Source: an archaeon (GTDB lineage Archaea; Nanoarchaeota; Nanoarchaeia; Pacearchaeales; GW2011-AR1). Taken from it: a stretch of DNA of 9,618 bases. The notes under the pieces are model-generated. The model ran no database searches. It saw nothing but the letters and a program-made list of their open reading frames with translations, and was not told the DNA's origin. Below, piece by piece: positions 1 to 5,802 of the stretch. Made by a program: the position numbers and the translations under genes. The stretch's first letter is position 1, and every line of letters begins with the position of its first letter. The stretch covers positions 1-9,618 of the forward strand of contig DAOWCW010000025.1 in the NCBI GenBank assembly GCA_030639395.1, in the 5' to 3' direction.

Positions 1-683
1 CTCAACGGCTTTCCAGGAACCAATTTAATCTTTTCCAATTTATCCTCACGCGCCCTCTCAAAAACTTCCGCGAAATCTGTAGCCTTATCATAAGCCTCCT
101 GAACCGCCTTCGCGCAAGCTTTCTTGTCTTCCAAACCTTCAGGCTTAAAACAATAAACCGCAACGGCATCCCGCAAAATACCAAGCCCAACACCAATTTT
201 CAAATCCCCAAGAACAGTCCTCACAACATATTTAGCCTCATTAGCCGAAGCCGAATGCAACAAATTAACAATATAACCAATCTTCAAATCAACTGCACCG
301 CTCCCCTCAATTTCCGGCAACTTTTTCAAATTCTCAACAACTTTCTCAACACTTAACTTCGCCTCAAACAAACCCTTCTGTTTTTTCTTTTCACCAAGAA
401 CCTTCTCAGCCACACTTCCCAAATCCCCAAGTTTCTTAAAATTCTCAACAACCTCTTCTTCCGAAATGCCAGCCGCACGAGAAATCGCCTTAATCGCCAA
501 CTGATGCGAAACCCCAAGCTCACGATTATCATAATCCGCAAACAATTTCCCACGAAGCAAATAGATAAGTTCGGGACTATCCCTAATCTCTCCTAAAAAC
601 CCAGCTAAGATGTCCGTCTTCTCTAGACCCTTGCTTGTCGCTTCTAGTTCAGCATAAACTTTACAAATTTTTGAATAATCCAT
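1..683 (-). CDS. lig: ATP-dependent DNA ligase, N-terminal part (cut by window edge)
   Basis: This gene seals nicks in DNA using ATP during replication and repair. About 227 residues are visible, starting MDYSKICKVY, and no stop codon is reached before base 1. They match the N-terminal DNA-binding domain of archaeal and eukaryotic type ligases: an opening helix with LEATSKGLEKTDILAGFL (about residues 12-29), then RELGVSHQLAIKAISRAAGI, the GDLGSVAEKVL segment, and the family signature ASANEAKYVVRTVLGDLKIGV. The last visible residues, LVPGKPL, lie just before the place where the family carries motif I with the adenylated lysine, so the catalytic core lies outside the window. The ATG at 683 is chosen because it gives the family's usual N-terminus and has a TATA box 26 nt upstream, inside the 3' end of the neighbouring gene. 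The family call is firm; activity cannot be judged without the core. Confidence 0.93.
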   Translation of the reverse strand, partial: MDYSKICKVYAELEATSKGLEKTDILAGFLGEIRDSPELIYLLRGKLFADYDNRELGVSHQLAIKAISRAAGISEEEVVENFKKLGDLGSVAEKVLGEKKKQKGLFEAKLSVEKVVENLKKLPEIEGSGAVDLKIGYIVNLLHSASANEAKYVVRTVLGDLKIGVGLGILRDAVAVYCFKPEGLEDKKACAKAVQEAYDKATDFAEVFERAREDKLEKIKLVPGKPL

Positions 684-705
684 ACAACAATAAACAAAAA
701 AGACT

Positions 706-713
706 TTTTATAA
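706..713 (-). promoter_or_regulatory. TATA box of DNA ligase gene
   Basis: On the minus strand this reads TTATAAAA, centred about 26 nt before the ligase ATG at 683. It sits in the 30-nt gap just after the stop of the upstream gene, so ligase can be transcribed alone from a leaderless start as well as by read-through. Confidence 0.55.
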
Positions 714-1199
714 TTATTCTAGTTGTTCTTTACTTAAAACAAAAACCTTCTTAGAATCCAAAGGCTCCCAGTTAAAAATTAAGATAGAATAAAAAAAATC
801 AGCATCAATATATTTATCTAGAGCATTACCATAGGGTCCTCTATGATTTAATGAGCCTTTTTCTTCGAACCTAGAGGTCATATCTTCTCTACTTAAAACT
901 TTATAATACGGAACCAGTAATTTTCCAATCTGCTCTGGGCTAGTTCTGGCATCAAATATTTCACCATCATCACAATGCATCTCTCGCCTACTCTCAAATC
1001 TTCCGAACGGGAAAGACCTTTTCATATGAAAATTAAAAATATCTTTTCTAAAGAAAGGAATAACATCAAATGGACTTGCCCCTTTTTTAATTCTATCTAG
1101 CATATTCAAAACATCAGCATCCCCAAGGCAGATATCTTTATAGGGAGAACCGTTATCATAAACGAAATAAGGAACTTTAACAATATCGGGTTTACTCAT
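714..1199 (-). CDS. hypothetical protein, 161 aa
   Basis: I do not recognise this protein. It is a soluble-looking 161-residue polypeptide beginning MSKPDIVKVPYFVYD, with no signal peptide and no membrane segment. It is rich in aromatic and charged residues, with stretches such as PFDVIPFFRKDIFNFHMKR and FFYSILIFNWEPLD. It has one cysteine near residue 24 and one near residue 75, so a metal site is not obvious. The ATG at 1199 has a TATA box 25 nt upstream and no closer alternative start. DNA ligase follows on the same strand after 30 nt but has its own TATA box, so a functional link to ligase is weak. Its third codon positions are mixed, unlike the G/T-ending bias of the other minus-strand core genes, which may indicate later acquisition. 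It is probably a real gene because the frame is open over its whole length with a well-placed promoter. Confidence 0.75.
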   Translation of the reverse strand: MSKPDIVKVPYFVYDNGSPYKDICLGDADVLNMLDRIKKGASPFDVIPFFRKDIFNFHMKRSFPFGRFESRREMHCDDGEIFDARTSPEQIGKLLVPYYKVLSREDMTSRFEEKGSLNHRGPYGNALDKYIDADFFYSILIFNWEPLDSKKVFVLSKEQLE

Positions 1200-1219
1200 A
1201 AAAGTTTAGCTATTACACC

Positions 1220-1229
1220 TTTTTAAAAA
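1220..1229 (-). promoter_or_regulatory. TATA box of the 161-aa hypothetical gene
   Basis: The palindromic AT run TTTTTAAAAA is centred about 25 nt before the ATG at 1199, the spacing seen at the other genes here. It implies a leaderless transcript. Confidence 0.5.
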
Positions 1230-1270
1230 TTATTGTACTCGTGTATCTGCTAACCAAAAATTTCCCTAAC

Positions 1271-1333
1271 TCTAAAATCCCGTGAAATCTGTGAAATCTC
1301 GTGGCAAAATTTTCCCCTCCCAATATCCCAATC
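1271..1333 (+). repeat. Dispersed ~60-bp repeat, copy A, with three ATCYGTGAA units
   Basis: The core is three imperfect units of 9-10 bp: ATCCCGTGAA, ATCTGTGAA and ATCTCGTGG. The start TCTAAAATC and the tail GTGGC-AAAATTT...CCCAATC..CTAA recur at 8592-8648 downstream of metG in the same orientation. The two copies differ in the order of unit variants, as expected of a slipping or recombining short repeat. Confidence 0.6.
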
Positions 1334-1388
1334 CCTAACTCTGACTTCTAACATCCGACCTCTAATATAGACATCTAATACTCACCTC
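1334..1388 (+). repeat. Degenerate heptamer tandem repeat
   Basis: The stretch splits into 7-base units CCTAACT, CTGACTT, CTAACAT, CCGACCT, CTAATAT, AGACAT (6 bases), CTAATAC and TCACCTC. The consensus is close to CTRACAT. The period and the conserved Y-R-A-Y pattern are seen directly; no function is evident. Confidence 0.55.
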
Positions 1389-1516
1389 AAAAAAATCATT
1401 TCCCCTAAAACTTTGACTCGCTTATCTGTTTAGCAAACACCACCCAACTATATAATTCAAACATAAGGGATTCACAAAATATTCAGACCCTATTAGATTA
1501 AAGTTAACACCGCTCC

Positions 1517-1550
1517 GGGCCCACCAAGGCCATGTCGTTTGAGACCAAAC
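1517..1550 (+). promoter_or_regulatory. 34-bp conserved promoter-upstream element of trxA
   Basis: This stretch matches 6725-6758 upstream of metG at 26 of 34 positions. Both copies end exactly 30 nt before the ATG. Shared blocks are CCCACCA, CATGTC and GACCAAAC, with a common GTC-N6-GAC dyad. The final CCAAAC also precedes the TATA box of the tRNA-Ile gene and is probably part of the TFB recognition element. The upstream portion could be an activator or repressor site. Confidence 0.6.
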
Positions 1551-1551
1551 C

Positions 1552-1559
1552 TTTATAAA
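1552..1559 (+). promoter_or_regulatory. TATA box of trxA
   Basis: TTTATAAA is centred about 25 nt before the ATG at 1581 and directly follows CCAAAC. It fits a leaderless archaeal promoter. Confidence 0.65.
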
Positions 1560-1580
1560 AAATAACCAATTTAATTAATT

Positions 1581-1904
1581 ATGGAAACAGACGTAACCGA
1601 CGCAAACTTTGAATCAGAAGTAATCGAAAAATCAAAAACAATTCCAGTCTTAGTAGATTTCTGGGCAAGCTGGTGCGGACCCTGTATGATGCTAAAACCA
1701 ACACTTCAAAAAATCGCAAAAGAATACGAGGGCAAATTTATCCTAGCAAAAGCCGCAACAGACGACAATCCTTCCGCAGCATCCAAATTCGGCATCATGT
1801 CAATCCCAGCAGTAAAACTCTTCAAAAACGGAAAAGTCGTAGATGAATTCGTCGGAGCTCAGCCAGAAGCTACAATCAAGCAATGGCTAGATCAGAAATT
1901 ATAA
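1581..1904 (+). CDS. trxA: Thioredoxin
   Basis: A cytosolic thiol-disulfide oxidoreductase that reduces protein disulfides and is itself recharged by a thioredoxin reductase not seen here. The 107 residues are the usual length for a single-domain thioredoxin. The active site WCGPC is at residues 31-35, the buried Asp26 lies in LVDFWASWC, and the cis-proline is Pro76 in SIPAVKLF, followed by the family's KNGK turn and GA motif (FVGAQPEA). The strand that usually reads roughly 'VDVDENP' reads KAATDDNPSAA here, a mild departure in a non-catalytic strand. There is no signal peptide, so it acts in the cytoplasm. It is transcribed alone from its own TATA box and carries an upstream element shared with metG. 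A T5 run follows the stop codon. Confidence 0.97.
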   Translation: METDVTDANFESEVIEKSKTIPVLVDFWASWCGPCMMLKPTLQKIAKEYEGKFILAKAATDDNPSAASKFGIMSIPAVKLFKNGKVVDEFVGAQPEATIKQWLDQKL

Positions 1905-1909
1905 TTTTT
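1905..1909 (+). terminator. Possible T-run terminator after trxA
   Basis: TTTTT starts right after the trxA stop codon. Archaeal RNA polymerase can terminate at short U-tracts, but this one is minimal and in an AT-rich setting, so the call is tentative. Confidence 0.25.
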
Positions 1910-1964
1910 AATAATATGGGAGACAAGTTCCACACAATTTTAAAAAATCAAGAAACATAAAAAA

Positions 1965-1973
1965 CTTATAAAC
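1965..1973 (+). promoter_or_regulatory. TATA box of the glycosidase/phosphatase operon
   Basis: CTTATAAAC is centred 25 nt before the ATG at 1994, consistent with a leaderless start for the two-gene unit. Confidence 0.55.
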
Positions 1974-1993
1974 ATACAAATCCTAATTTCACA

Positions 1994-3220
1994 ATGAAAG
2001 AAGGTGATATCGACAGAAAAGATGCATATGAACAATCAAAAAATATACTAAAAGAATGTGCGACACCTCATGGGTTTAAAGCTGCAGCAAAAGAAAAAGG
2101 TGGCTACGAAAGAATCTGGGGAAGAGATAGTATGGTCTGTTCACTCGCCGCACTACTTACCGAAGACAAAGTACTACATGCCCAAGTAAAAAAATCACTC
2201 CTCACTCTCCTCAAATTTCAACATAAACACGGCCAAATTCCAAGCAATGTCGACGTGAAGAAAAAAAAAGTAAGCTACGGTGGCGGAGCCGGAAGAATAG
2301 ACGCCATGCTTTGGTTCTTAATAGGATTTGGACAATATGTAAAAAGGACAAAAGATGTTGCCTTTGCCAAATGCCACTACGAAAAGTTCAAAAAAACAAT
2401 TGGACTTATGGATCTGTACGAATTCAATGACAGAGGATTCATTTATGTTCCAAAAACTGGAGATTGGGCCGACGAATACATTCAAGAAGGGTATATACTA
2501 TACGACCAATTACTCTACTACAAAGCATTACAAGAATATATTTACATAAGAAGAAAACTAAGAAAAACCACCACAAAACAAGAAATGGAGTGTAAAAAAC
2601 TCAAGAAAAAAATCCTCGTTAATTTTATTCTTAAAAAGAAAAACATTACCTCAAAACATGTATATAACAAAACACTCTTTAAGAAATCCATCAAAAAGAA
2701 AAAATATCGCATACCCTATTTACTTCCCTATTTTAATCCCTCAGAGTATGGATATCGATTTGATGGGTTTGCAAATGCACTTGCATTTCACTGCAAAATT
2801 CTCACACGAAAAAAAGAGAAAGAAATAATTAAATATATCAAATCAGTATTTTCAATAAATACGCATTTTTTAATTCCAGCATTTTATCCTTCAATAACAA
2901 AGAGTGATCCCGAGTGGGCAGAATTAATTGAAAACTATTCGGCTTCCTTTAAAAATGAAACCCATCAATATCATAATGGTGGACTCTGGCCAATGATTAC
3001 CGGATTTTATGCTTCTGCCCTTGGCGAAAAATACCCAAAGAAAGCAATTGAATATCTCGATGGCATTAATTGGGCAAACAAAAAAAACAATTGGGATTTT
3101 CCAGAATACTTAAATGGCAAAACTTTCGCAAGAGGAGGAAAGCATAAACAAGCATGGAGTGCTGCAGCAGGCATCATGGCATATGAAACTATCATAAATG
3201 AAAAATCACTATTTATCTAA
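1994..3220 (+). CDS. GH100-like (alpha/alpha)6-barrel glycosidase (invertase-type, substrate uncertain)
   Basis: This 408-residue protein resembles alkaline/neutral invertases (glycoside hydrolase family 100), cytosolic enzymes that hydrolyse sucrose. The motifs fall in family order: YERIWGRDS (about 38-46), GQIPSNV and AGRIDAMLWFL (about 80-109), TGDWADE (155-161) followed by YDQLLYYKAL, YHNGGLWP (326-333), and FPEYLNGK (369-376) followed by KHKQAWSAAAGIMA. By analogy, Asp160 and Glu371 are the candidate general acid and base; this is inference. A lysine-rich, poorly conserved insert spans roughly 185-240. There is no signal peptide. Related six-hairpin families such as glycogen debranching (amylo-1,6-glucosidase) domains and GH63 hydrolases are the main alternatives. 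The next gene, a sucrose-phosphate-phosphatase homologue starting 3 nt after this stop, supports a sucrose-related role. Codon third positions carry more T than in trxA or metG. Confidence 0.75.
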   Translation: MKEGDIDRKDAYEQSKNILKECATPHGFKAAAKEKGGYERIWGRDSMVCSLAALLTEDKVLHAQVKKSLLTLLKFQHKHGQIPSNVDVKKKKVSYGGGAGRIDAMLWFLIGFGQYVKRTKDVAFAKCHYEKFKKTIGLMDLYEFNDRGFIYVPKTGDWADEYIQEGYILYDQLLYYKALQEYIYIRRKLRKTTTKQEMECKKLKKKILVNFILKKKNITSKHVYNKTLFKKSIKKKKYRIPYLLPYFNPSEYGYRFDGFANALAFHCKILTRKKEKEIIKYIKSVFSINTHFLIPAFYPSITKSDPEWAELIENYSASFKNETHQYHNGGLWPMITGFYASALGEKYPKKAIEYLDGINWANKKNNWDFPEYLNGKTFARGGKHKQAWSAAAGIMAYETIINEKSLFI

Positions 3221-3223
3221 ACT

Positions 3224-4018
3224 ATGAAAATAATCGCTACAGATTTGGACCGAACACTGCTACCAAACGGCAATCATAGACTCAGCCCGAATGCATATTC
3301 AATTTTCAAAAGAGAAATTAAAAAAAACAAAATTACACTTGTCTTTGTCACGGGTAGAAATAAAAAACAGATACAAGATAGCATAAAGAGATACAATCTT
3401 CCAAAGCCACAATATGTGATTGCTGATGTAGGGACAAAAATTTACAAATACAAAAACAATAAAATGCTCAAAATGTCTTCTTGGGACAAAGTTCTTGAAA
3501 ATGATTGGAAAAAAATTAGGGGAGAAAAAATTAACACACTCGTATCTAATATTGACGAACTATGTTTGCAGGAAAAAACAAAATTACATGATTTTAAACA
3601 AAGTTATTACACAAGACTCTTAAAAAATCCAAACTTACTACAAAAAAAAATCAAGATGCGCCTGAAAAAAAATAATATTTCTTCAACGGTGATTTACAGC
3701 GTTGATGTTAATAGAAAAATCGGACTACTTGATATCATGCCAAAAAGTGGCAACAAAAACACAGCATTACAATTTTTAATAAAAAAACTAAAAGTGAAAA
3801 AAAACAATGTTCTGTATTCTGGTGATTCTGGAAACGATTTAGGCACATTTATCTCTGGATATAACAGCGTTCTCGTCAAAAATGCATCGGAGAATATAAA
3901 AACCCAATTAAAAAAACATACAAAAAATAATATATATATTGCACAGGGAAAAGATGGATTAAATGGAAATTACGTTTCTGGAATTATCGAAGGAGCACGT
4001 CACTTCGGATTTTTTTAA
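3224..4018 (+). CDS. Sucrose-phosphate phosphatase-like HAD hydrolase
   Basis: A cytosolic HAD-superfamily (Cof/IIB type) phosphatase of 264 residues. It most resembles sucrose-phosphate phosphatase, which converts sucrose 6-phosphate to sucrose. Motif I is DLDRT with nucleophile Asp7 and acid/base Asp9; motif II is VTGR (Thr43); motif III is Lys178 in GNKNTAL; motif IV is GDSGND (Asp201, Asp205). The spacing, ADVGTKIY after motif II, the LLDIMP strand before motif III, LVKNA after motif IV, and the IIEGARHFGFF terminus all echo cyanobacterial and plant sucrose phosphatases. It begins 3 nt after the glycosidase stop and has no promoter of its own, so the two are cotranscribed and probably translationally coupled. 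No sucrose-phosphate synthase is in the window. Mannosyl-3-phosphoglycerate phosphatase is a close alternative. The protein is lysine- and asparagine-rich, with many poly-A runs in the gene. Confidence 0.8.
   Translation: MKIIATDLDRTLLPNGNHRLSPNAYSIFKREIKKNKITLVFVTGRNKKQIQDSIKRYNLPKPQYVIADVGTKIYKYKNNKMLKMSSWDKVLENDWKKIRGEKINTLVSNIDELCLQEKTKLHDFKQSYYTRLLKNPNLLQKKIKMRLKKNNISSTVIYSVDVNRKIGLLDIMPKSGNKNTALQFLIKKLKVKKNNVLYSGDSGNDLGTFISGYNSVLVKNASENIKTQLKKHTKNNIYIAQGKDGLNGNYVSGIIEGARHFGFF
4010..4016 (+). terminator. Possible T7 terminator overlapping the phosphatase stop
   Basis: Seven consecutive T residues overlap the last codons and stop of the phosphatase gene. The position between convergent genes fits a U-tract archaeal terminator. 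Confidence 0.35.
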
Positions 4019-4036
4019 TTCTAAGACAAGAAATAA

Positions 4037-4237
4037 TTATTTTCGGGGCACAATAATCCACAAAACAAGATAAGCCAAAAAACCCGCTCCAAAACCAATA
4101 GCAACAAAAACAACCCAAAACAACCTAACAAGAGTAGGGTCGATATCAAAATAATCAGCAATCCCAGCACAAACCCCACCAACCATAGAATTTTTCTCAC
4201 TCGCTCGATACAACCTCTTAACTTTCTTCTTCGCCAT
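4037..4237 (-). CDS. PspC-domain membrane protein (66 aa)
   Basis: A small PspC-family protein. The family occurs as part of phage-shock-type envelope stress systems, and also as stand-alone membrane proteins of unclear role. The sequence follows the family closely: basic start MAKKKVKRLYRA, then VGGVCAGIADYFDIDPTLVRL (around residues 19-39), then one strongly hydrophobic membrane span from about residue 40 to 63, ending IIVPRK. The length is typical for a single-domain member. I chose the ATG at 4237. An upstream in-frame TTG at 4243 adds only two residues and overlaps the preceding stop. That stop (TGA at 4242-4240) lies 2 nt before the ATG, so translation is probably coupled to the serine hydrolase. 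No TATA box lies immediately upstream. No PspA homologue is nearby. Confidence 0.88.
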   Translation of the reverse strand: MAKKKVKRLYRASEKNSMVGGVCAGIADYFDIDPTLVRLFWVVFVAIGFGAGFLAYLVLWIIVPRK

Positions 4238-4239
4238 AA

Positions 4240-4878
4240 TCAATCCAAATAACCTTCCTTTATTAAATCTTGCACATCTTCCTTAATCATCTCTACAATC
4301 TCTGGAAATTCCTCAATTCCAAAATGCCCATTTTTACTATCATAAATAATAATCTCAGAATTCTTCAACTTCTCCCGATATTTTTTTGCATGAGAAACAG
4401 GAACGCAATCATCATCTTTAGAAAACATAAAAACAACATCATCACAATTTTGTTCAATTAGACTCAAATCTTCCCCCAATTCAAAACCTCCAACTAAATC
4501 TTCTCCAGTCAAACTATCATCGAATGGAGCCGCAACCATATAAATAGAAAGAATTTTTTTATTAACTTTATTCTCACTAAGATATTTAGATAAAAAAGTA
4601 GCCCCCAATGAATTACCAATTAATATAATATTTTCATTCATATTATTGAAATAATTTTCAAAAACAATTTTCCATTCTTCATAGTTAGCATTATCCCGCA
4701 AAGGCATTCCTGGCTTAATAATTTGAAAATCTCCTCCAAGACCATTTCCCAAATACTTCCCATGCCAACGAATTTTTTCTTCCAGTCGGACATCTTTGTT
4801 CTTCAAATAATCCAAGTAATCTTCTCGGTTCTTAAAAGTCATCCCGCCATGAACATATAAAATTTGAAACTTCTTCAT
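4240..4878 (-). CDS. RBBP9/YdeN-like alpha/beta serine hydrolase
   Basis: A 212-residue cytosolic alpha/beta hydrolase of the RBBP9/YdeN type, a family of small serine hydrolases whose natural substrates are mostly unknown. The opening strand KKFQILYVHGGMTF supplies an oxyanion-hole-like HGG. The nucleophile elbow is GNSLGA with Ser90, the acidic residue lies in KDDDCVPVSHA (Asp155-157), and the histidine is His185 in GHFG. The triad is therefore complete and in the right order. No signal peptide or membrane span is present. The ATG at 4878 has a TATA box 25 nt upstream in the gap after eL15, so the gene starts its own unit and carries the PspC gene at its 3' end. Third codon positions are mixed compared with eL15, a possible sign of later acquisition. 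The substrate cannot be inferred. Confidence 0.85.
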   Translation of the reverse strand: MKKFQILYVHGGMTFKNREDYLDYLKNKDVRLEEKIRWHGKYLGNGLGGDFQIIKPGMPLRDNANYEEWKIVFENYFNNMNENIILIGNSLGATFLSKYLSENKVNKKILSIYMVAAPFDDSLTGEDLVGGFELGEDLSLIEQNCDDVVFMFSKDDDCVPVSHAKKYREKLKNSEIIIYDSKNGHFGIEEFPEIVEMIKEDVQDLIKEGYLD

Positions 4879-4899
4879 TTAAATCAAAGATAAAACTAA

Positions 4900-4907
4900 T
4901 TTATAAA
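4900..4907 (-). promoter_or_regulatory. TATA box of the serine hydrolase-PspC unit
   Basis: TTTATAAA on the minus strand is centred about 25 nt before the ATG at 4878, in the 61-nt gap after the eL15 gene. Confidence 0.55.
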
Positions 4908-4939
4908 ATTATCTCACCTCAGTGTCAACCACCGCGAAG

Positions 4940-5506
4940 CTAATTCCCTCTCCGCCTATTCGCCCTAAGTGACGGAAACGCCTTAGGAACCTTAACTCTA
5001 GAATTCCTCTGCCCTCTCGCTTTCTTCCCAGCAGAAGTCAATCCTCTCAAAGCCCTCTTCTTCGGAGCCTTAACGAATTCACCCAACTGCTTATCATTCA
5101 AAATACCAGGCTCAGCCCTATCAACCAAAACAATCTCATAAAAATAATTCATCCCATCCTTCCCAATCCAATAACTCCCCAAAACTTCCATATTAACATA
5201 CTTCCTAGCAACCCGACTTTCTGCAATCTCCTTATAATTCATTCTCAAATTCTTTCTAATATGCAACCTCTTCGTCCTTCTCGCCTTATTCGGCCTCGAC
5301 CTCTTGTGCCCACCACGCTTAATCTTAACACGAACAACAACAACACCCTTCTTCGCTTTATACCCAAGACTTCTCGCCCTATCAATCCTCAGAGGCTTCT
5401 CAACACGAGTAATCGCACCATCTTTCCTCCACAAAACCATACGCTCACGCAGCAACTTCACATCCGGCTTCTTCCACGCCTCACGCAAATATTTCATCAA
5501 ACCCAT
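4940..5506 (-). CDS. rpl15e: 50S ribosomal protein L15e (eL15)
   Basis: eL15 is a large-subunit ribosomal protein found in archaea and eukaryotes but not bacteria; it binds 23S rRNA. The 188 residues match the family's usual length. Diagnostic stretches are MGLMKYLREAWKKP at the N-terminus, PLRIDRARSLGYKAKKG (about 38-54) followed by VVVVRVKIKRGGHKR, the YWIGKDGMNYFYEIVLVD block (about 112-129), and the basic tail RGQRNSRVKVPKAFPSLRAN. The protein is very rich in Lys and Arg, as expected for rRNA binding. The ATG at 5506 gives the family's MG start and has a TTTAAA box about 26 nt upstream. It is divergent from the tRNA-Ile gene, and the two promoters lie within about 90 nt. This gene is the strongest single indicator that the source is archaeal. 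Confidence 0.97.
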   Translation of the reverse strand: MGLMKYLREAWKKPDVKLLRERMVLWRKDGAITRVEKPLRIDRARSLGYKAKKGVVVVRVKIKRGGHKRSRPNKARRTKRLHIRKNLRMNYKEIAESRVARKYVNMEVLGSYWIGKDGMNYFYEIVLVDRAEPGILNDKQLGEFVKAPKKRALRGLTSAGKKARGQRNSRVKVPKAFPSLRANRRRGN

Positions 5507-5529
5507 AACATCTTATCAAAAATTTCCTT

Positions 5530-5535
5530 TTTAAA
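5530..5535 (-). promoter_or_regulatory. TATA box of rpl15e
   Basis: The minus strand reads ACTTTAAAAAGG around this site. TTTAAA is centred about 26 nt before the ATG at 5506. Confidence 0.5.
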
Positions 5536-5562
5536 GTTTTAGTCTACAAAAAACCAACATCT

Positions 5563-5577
5563 CCAAACTTTTATAAA
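5563..5577 (+). promoter_or_regulatory. BRE and TATA box of tRNA-Ile
   Basis: CCAAAC followed directly by TTTTATAAA, with the TATA centre about 27 nt before the mature tRNA 5' end. The same CCAAAC-TTTATAAA pairing occurs at trxA, which supports CCAAAC as the TFB recognition element here. Confidence 0.65.
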
Positions 5578-5600
5578 CCAAAATCAATCTAATATTTCAT

Positions 5601-5674
5601 GAGGCTGTGGCGCAGTCAGGTAGCGCACTGCTCTGATAAGGCAGGGGTCCCAGGTTCAAATCCTGGCAGCCTCA
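5601..5674 (+). tRNA. tRNA-Ile (GAU anticodon)
   Basis: The cloverleaf closes completely. The acceptor stem is GAGGCTG with CAGCCTC (5601-5607 and 5667-5673) and discriminator A5674. The D stem is GCGC with GCGC (5610-5613, 5623-5626). The anticodon stem CTGCT/GGCAG (one T-G pair) encloses loop CTGATAA, with anticodon GAT at 5635-5637. The variable loop is GGGTC. The T stem CCAGG/CCTGG encloses TTCAAAT. There is no intron and CCA is not encoded, so CCA is added after transcription. The T-loop-to-3'-end portion recurs twice downstream. Confidence 0.96.
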
Positions 5675-5676
5675 TA
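5658..5676 (+). repeat. tRNA 3'-end direct repeat, copy 1 (within tRNA-Ile)
   Basis: AAATCCTGGCAGCCTCATA: the T-loop end, the 3' strands of the T and acceptor stems, and two bases beyond the tRNA. This is the part of tRNA genes that tyrosine integrases commonly use as an attachment site. Confidence 0.9.
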
Positions 5677-5771
5677 TTGATTTGAAGCTGGGACGTGTCG
5701 CAGGCGAAAACCTTTGCTCGAATTTTTCACAACATTATTTTATTGAAAAATTTTAGAGTGAAGTTTGAGTA

Positions 5772-5790
5772 AAATCCTGGCAGCCTCATA
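5772..5790 (+). repeat. tRNA 3'-end direct repeat, copy 2
   Basis: A perfect 19-bp copy of AAATCCTGGCAGCCTCATA lying 114 bp after copy 1. It lacks the 5' strand of the T stem, so it is not a tRNA or half-tRNA. Confidence 0.9.
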
Positions 5791-5802
5791 AGGATTTGGG
5801 AG

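Larger units (their letters stand above)
1200..1580. other. Divergent intergenic region (381 nt) with degenerate tandem repeats
   Basis: This gap separates the minus-strand 161-aa gene from plus-strand thioredoxin and holds no credible ORF. From left to right it contains a TATA box for the minus gene, three ATCYGTGAA-like units (1277-1304), a run of about seven degenerate heptamers (1334-1388), a small TGTTT-AGC-AAACA hairpin (1427-1439), about 75 nt in which I see nothing, and the conserved 34-bp element plus TATA box of thioredoxin (1517-1559). Confidence 0.7.

Noticed and set aside
2..553. Arg/Leu-rich open frames on the minus strand (2-196 and 353-553)
   Set aside because: They are out of frame with the DNA ligase reading frame, which explains the whole stretch with recognisable family motifs.
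1236..1438. A degenerate direct repeat pair around ACTCG..TATCTG (near 1236 and 1416) flanking the short tandem repeats, as ends of a mobile element
   Set aside because: The match is short and imperfect, there are no inverted ends or coding sequence between the copies, and similar AT-rich strings could arise by chance.
1517..1526. The ...CCCACCA string upstream of trxA (and of metG) as the 3' CCA end of a tRNA gene
   Set aside because: There is no T-loop sequence or complementary acceptor strand upstream, and the tRNA-Ile in this window does not encode its CCA.
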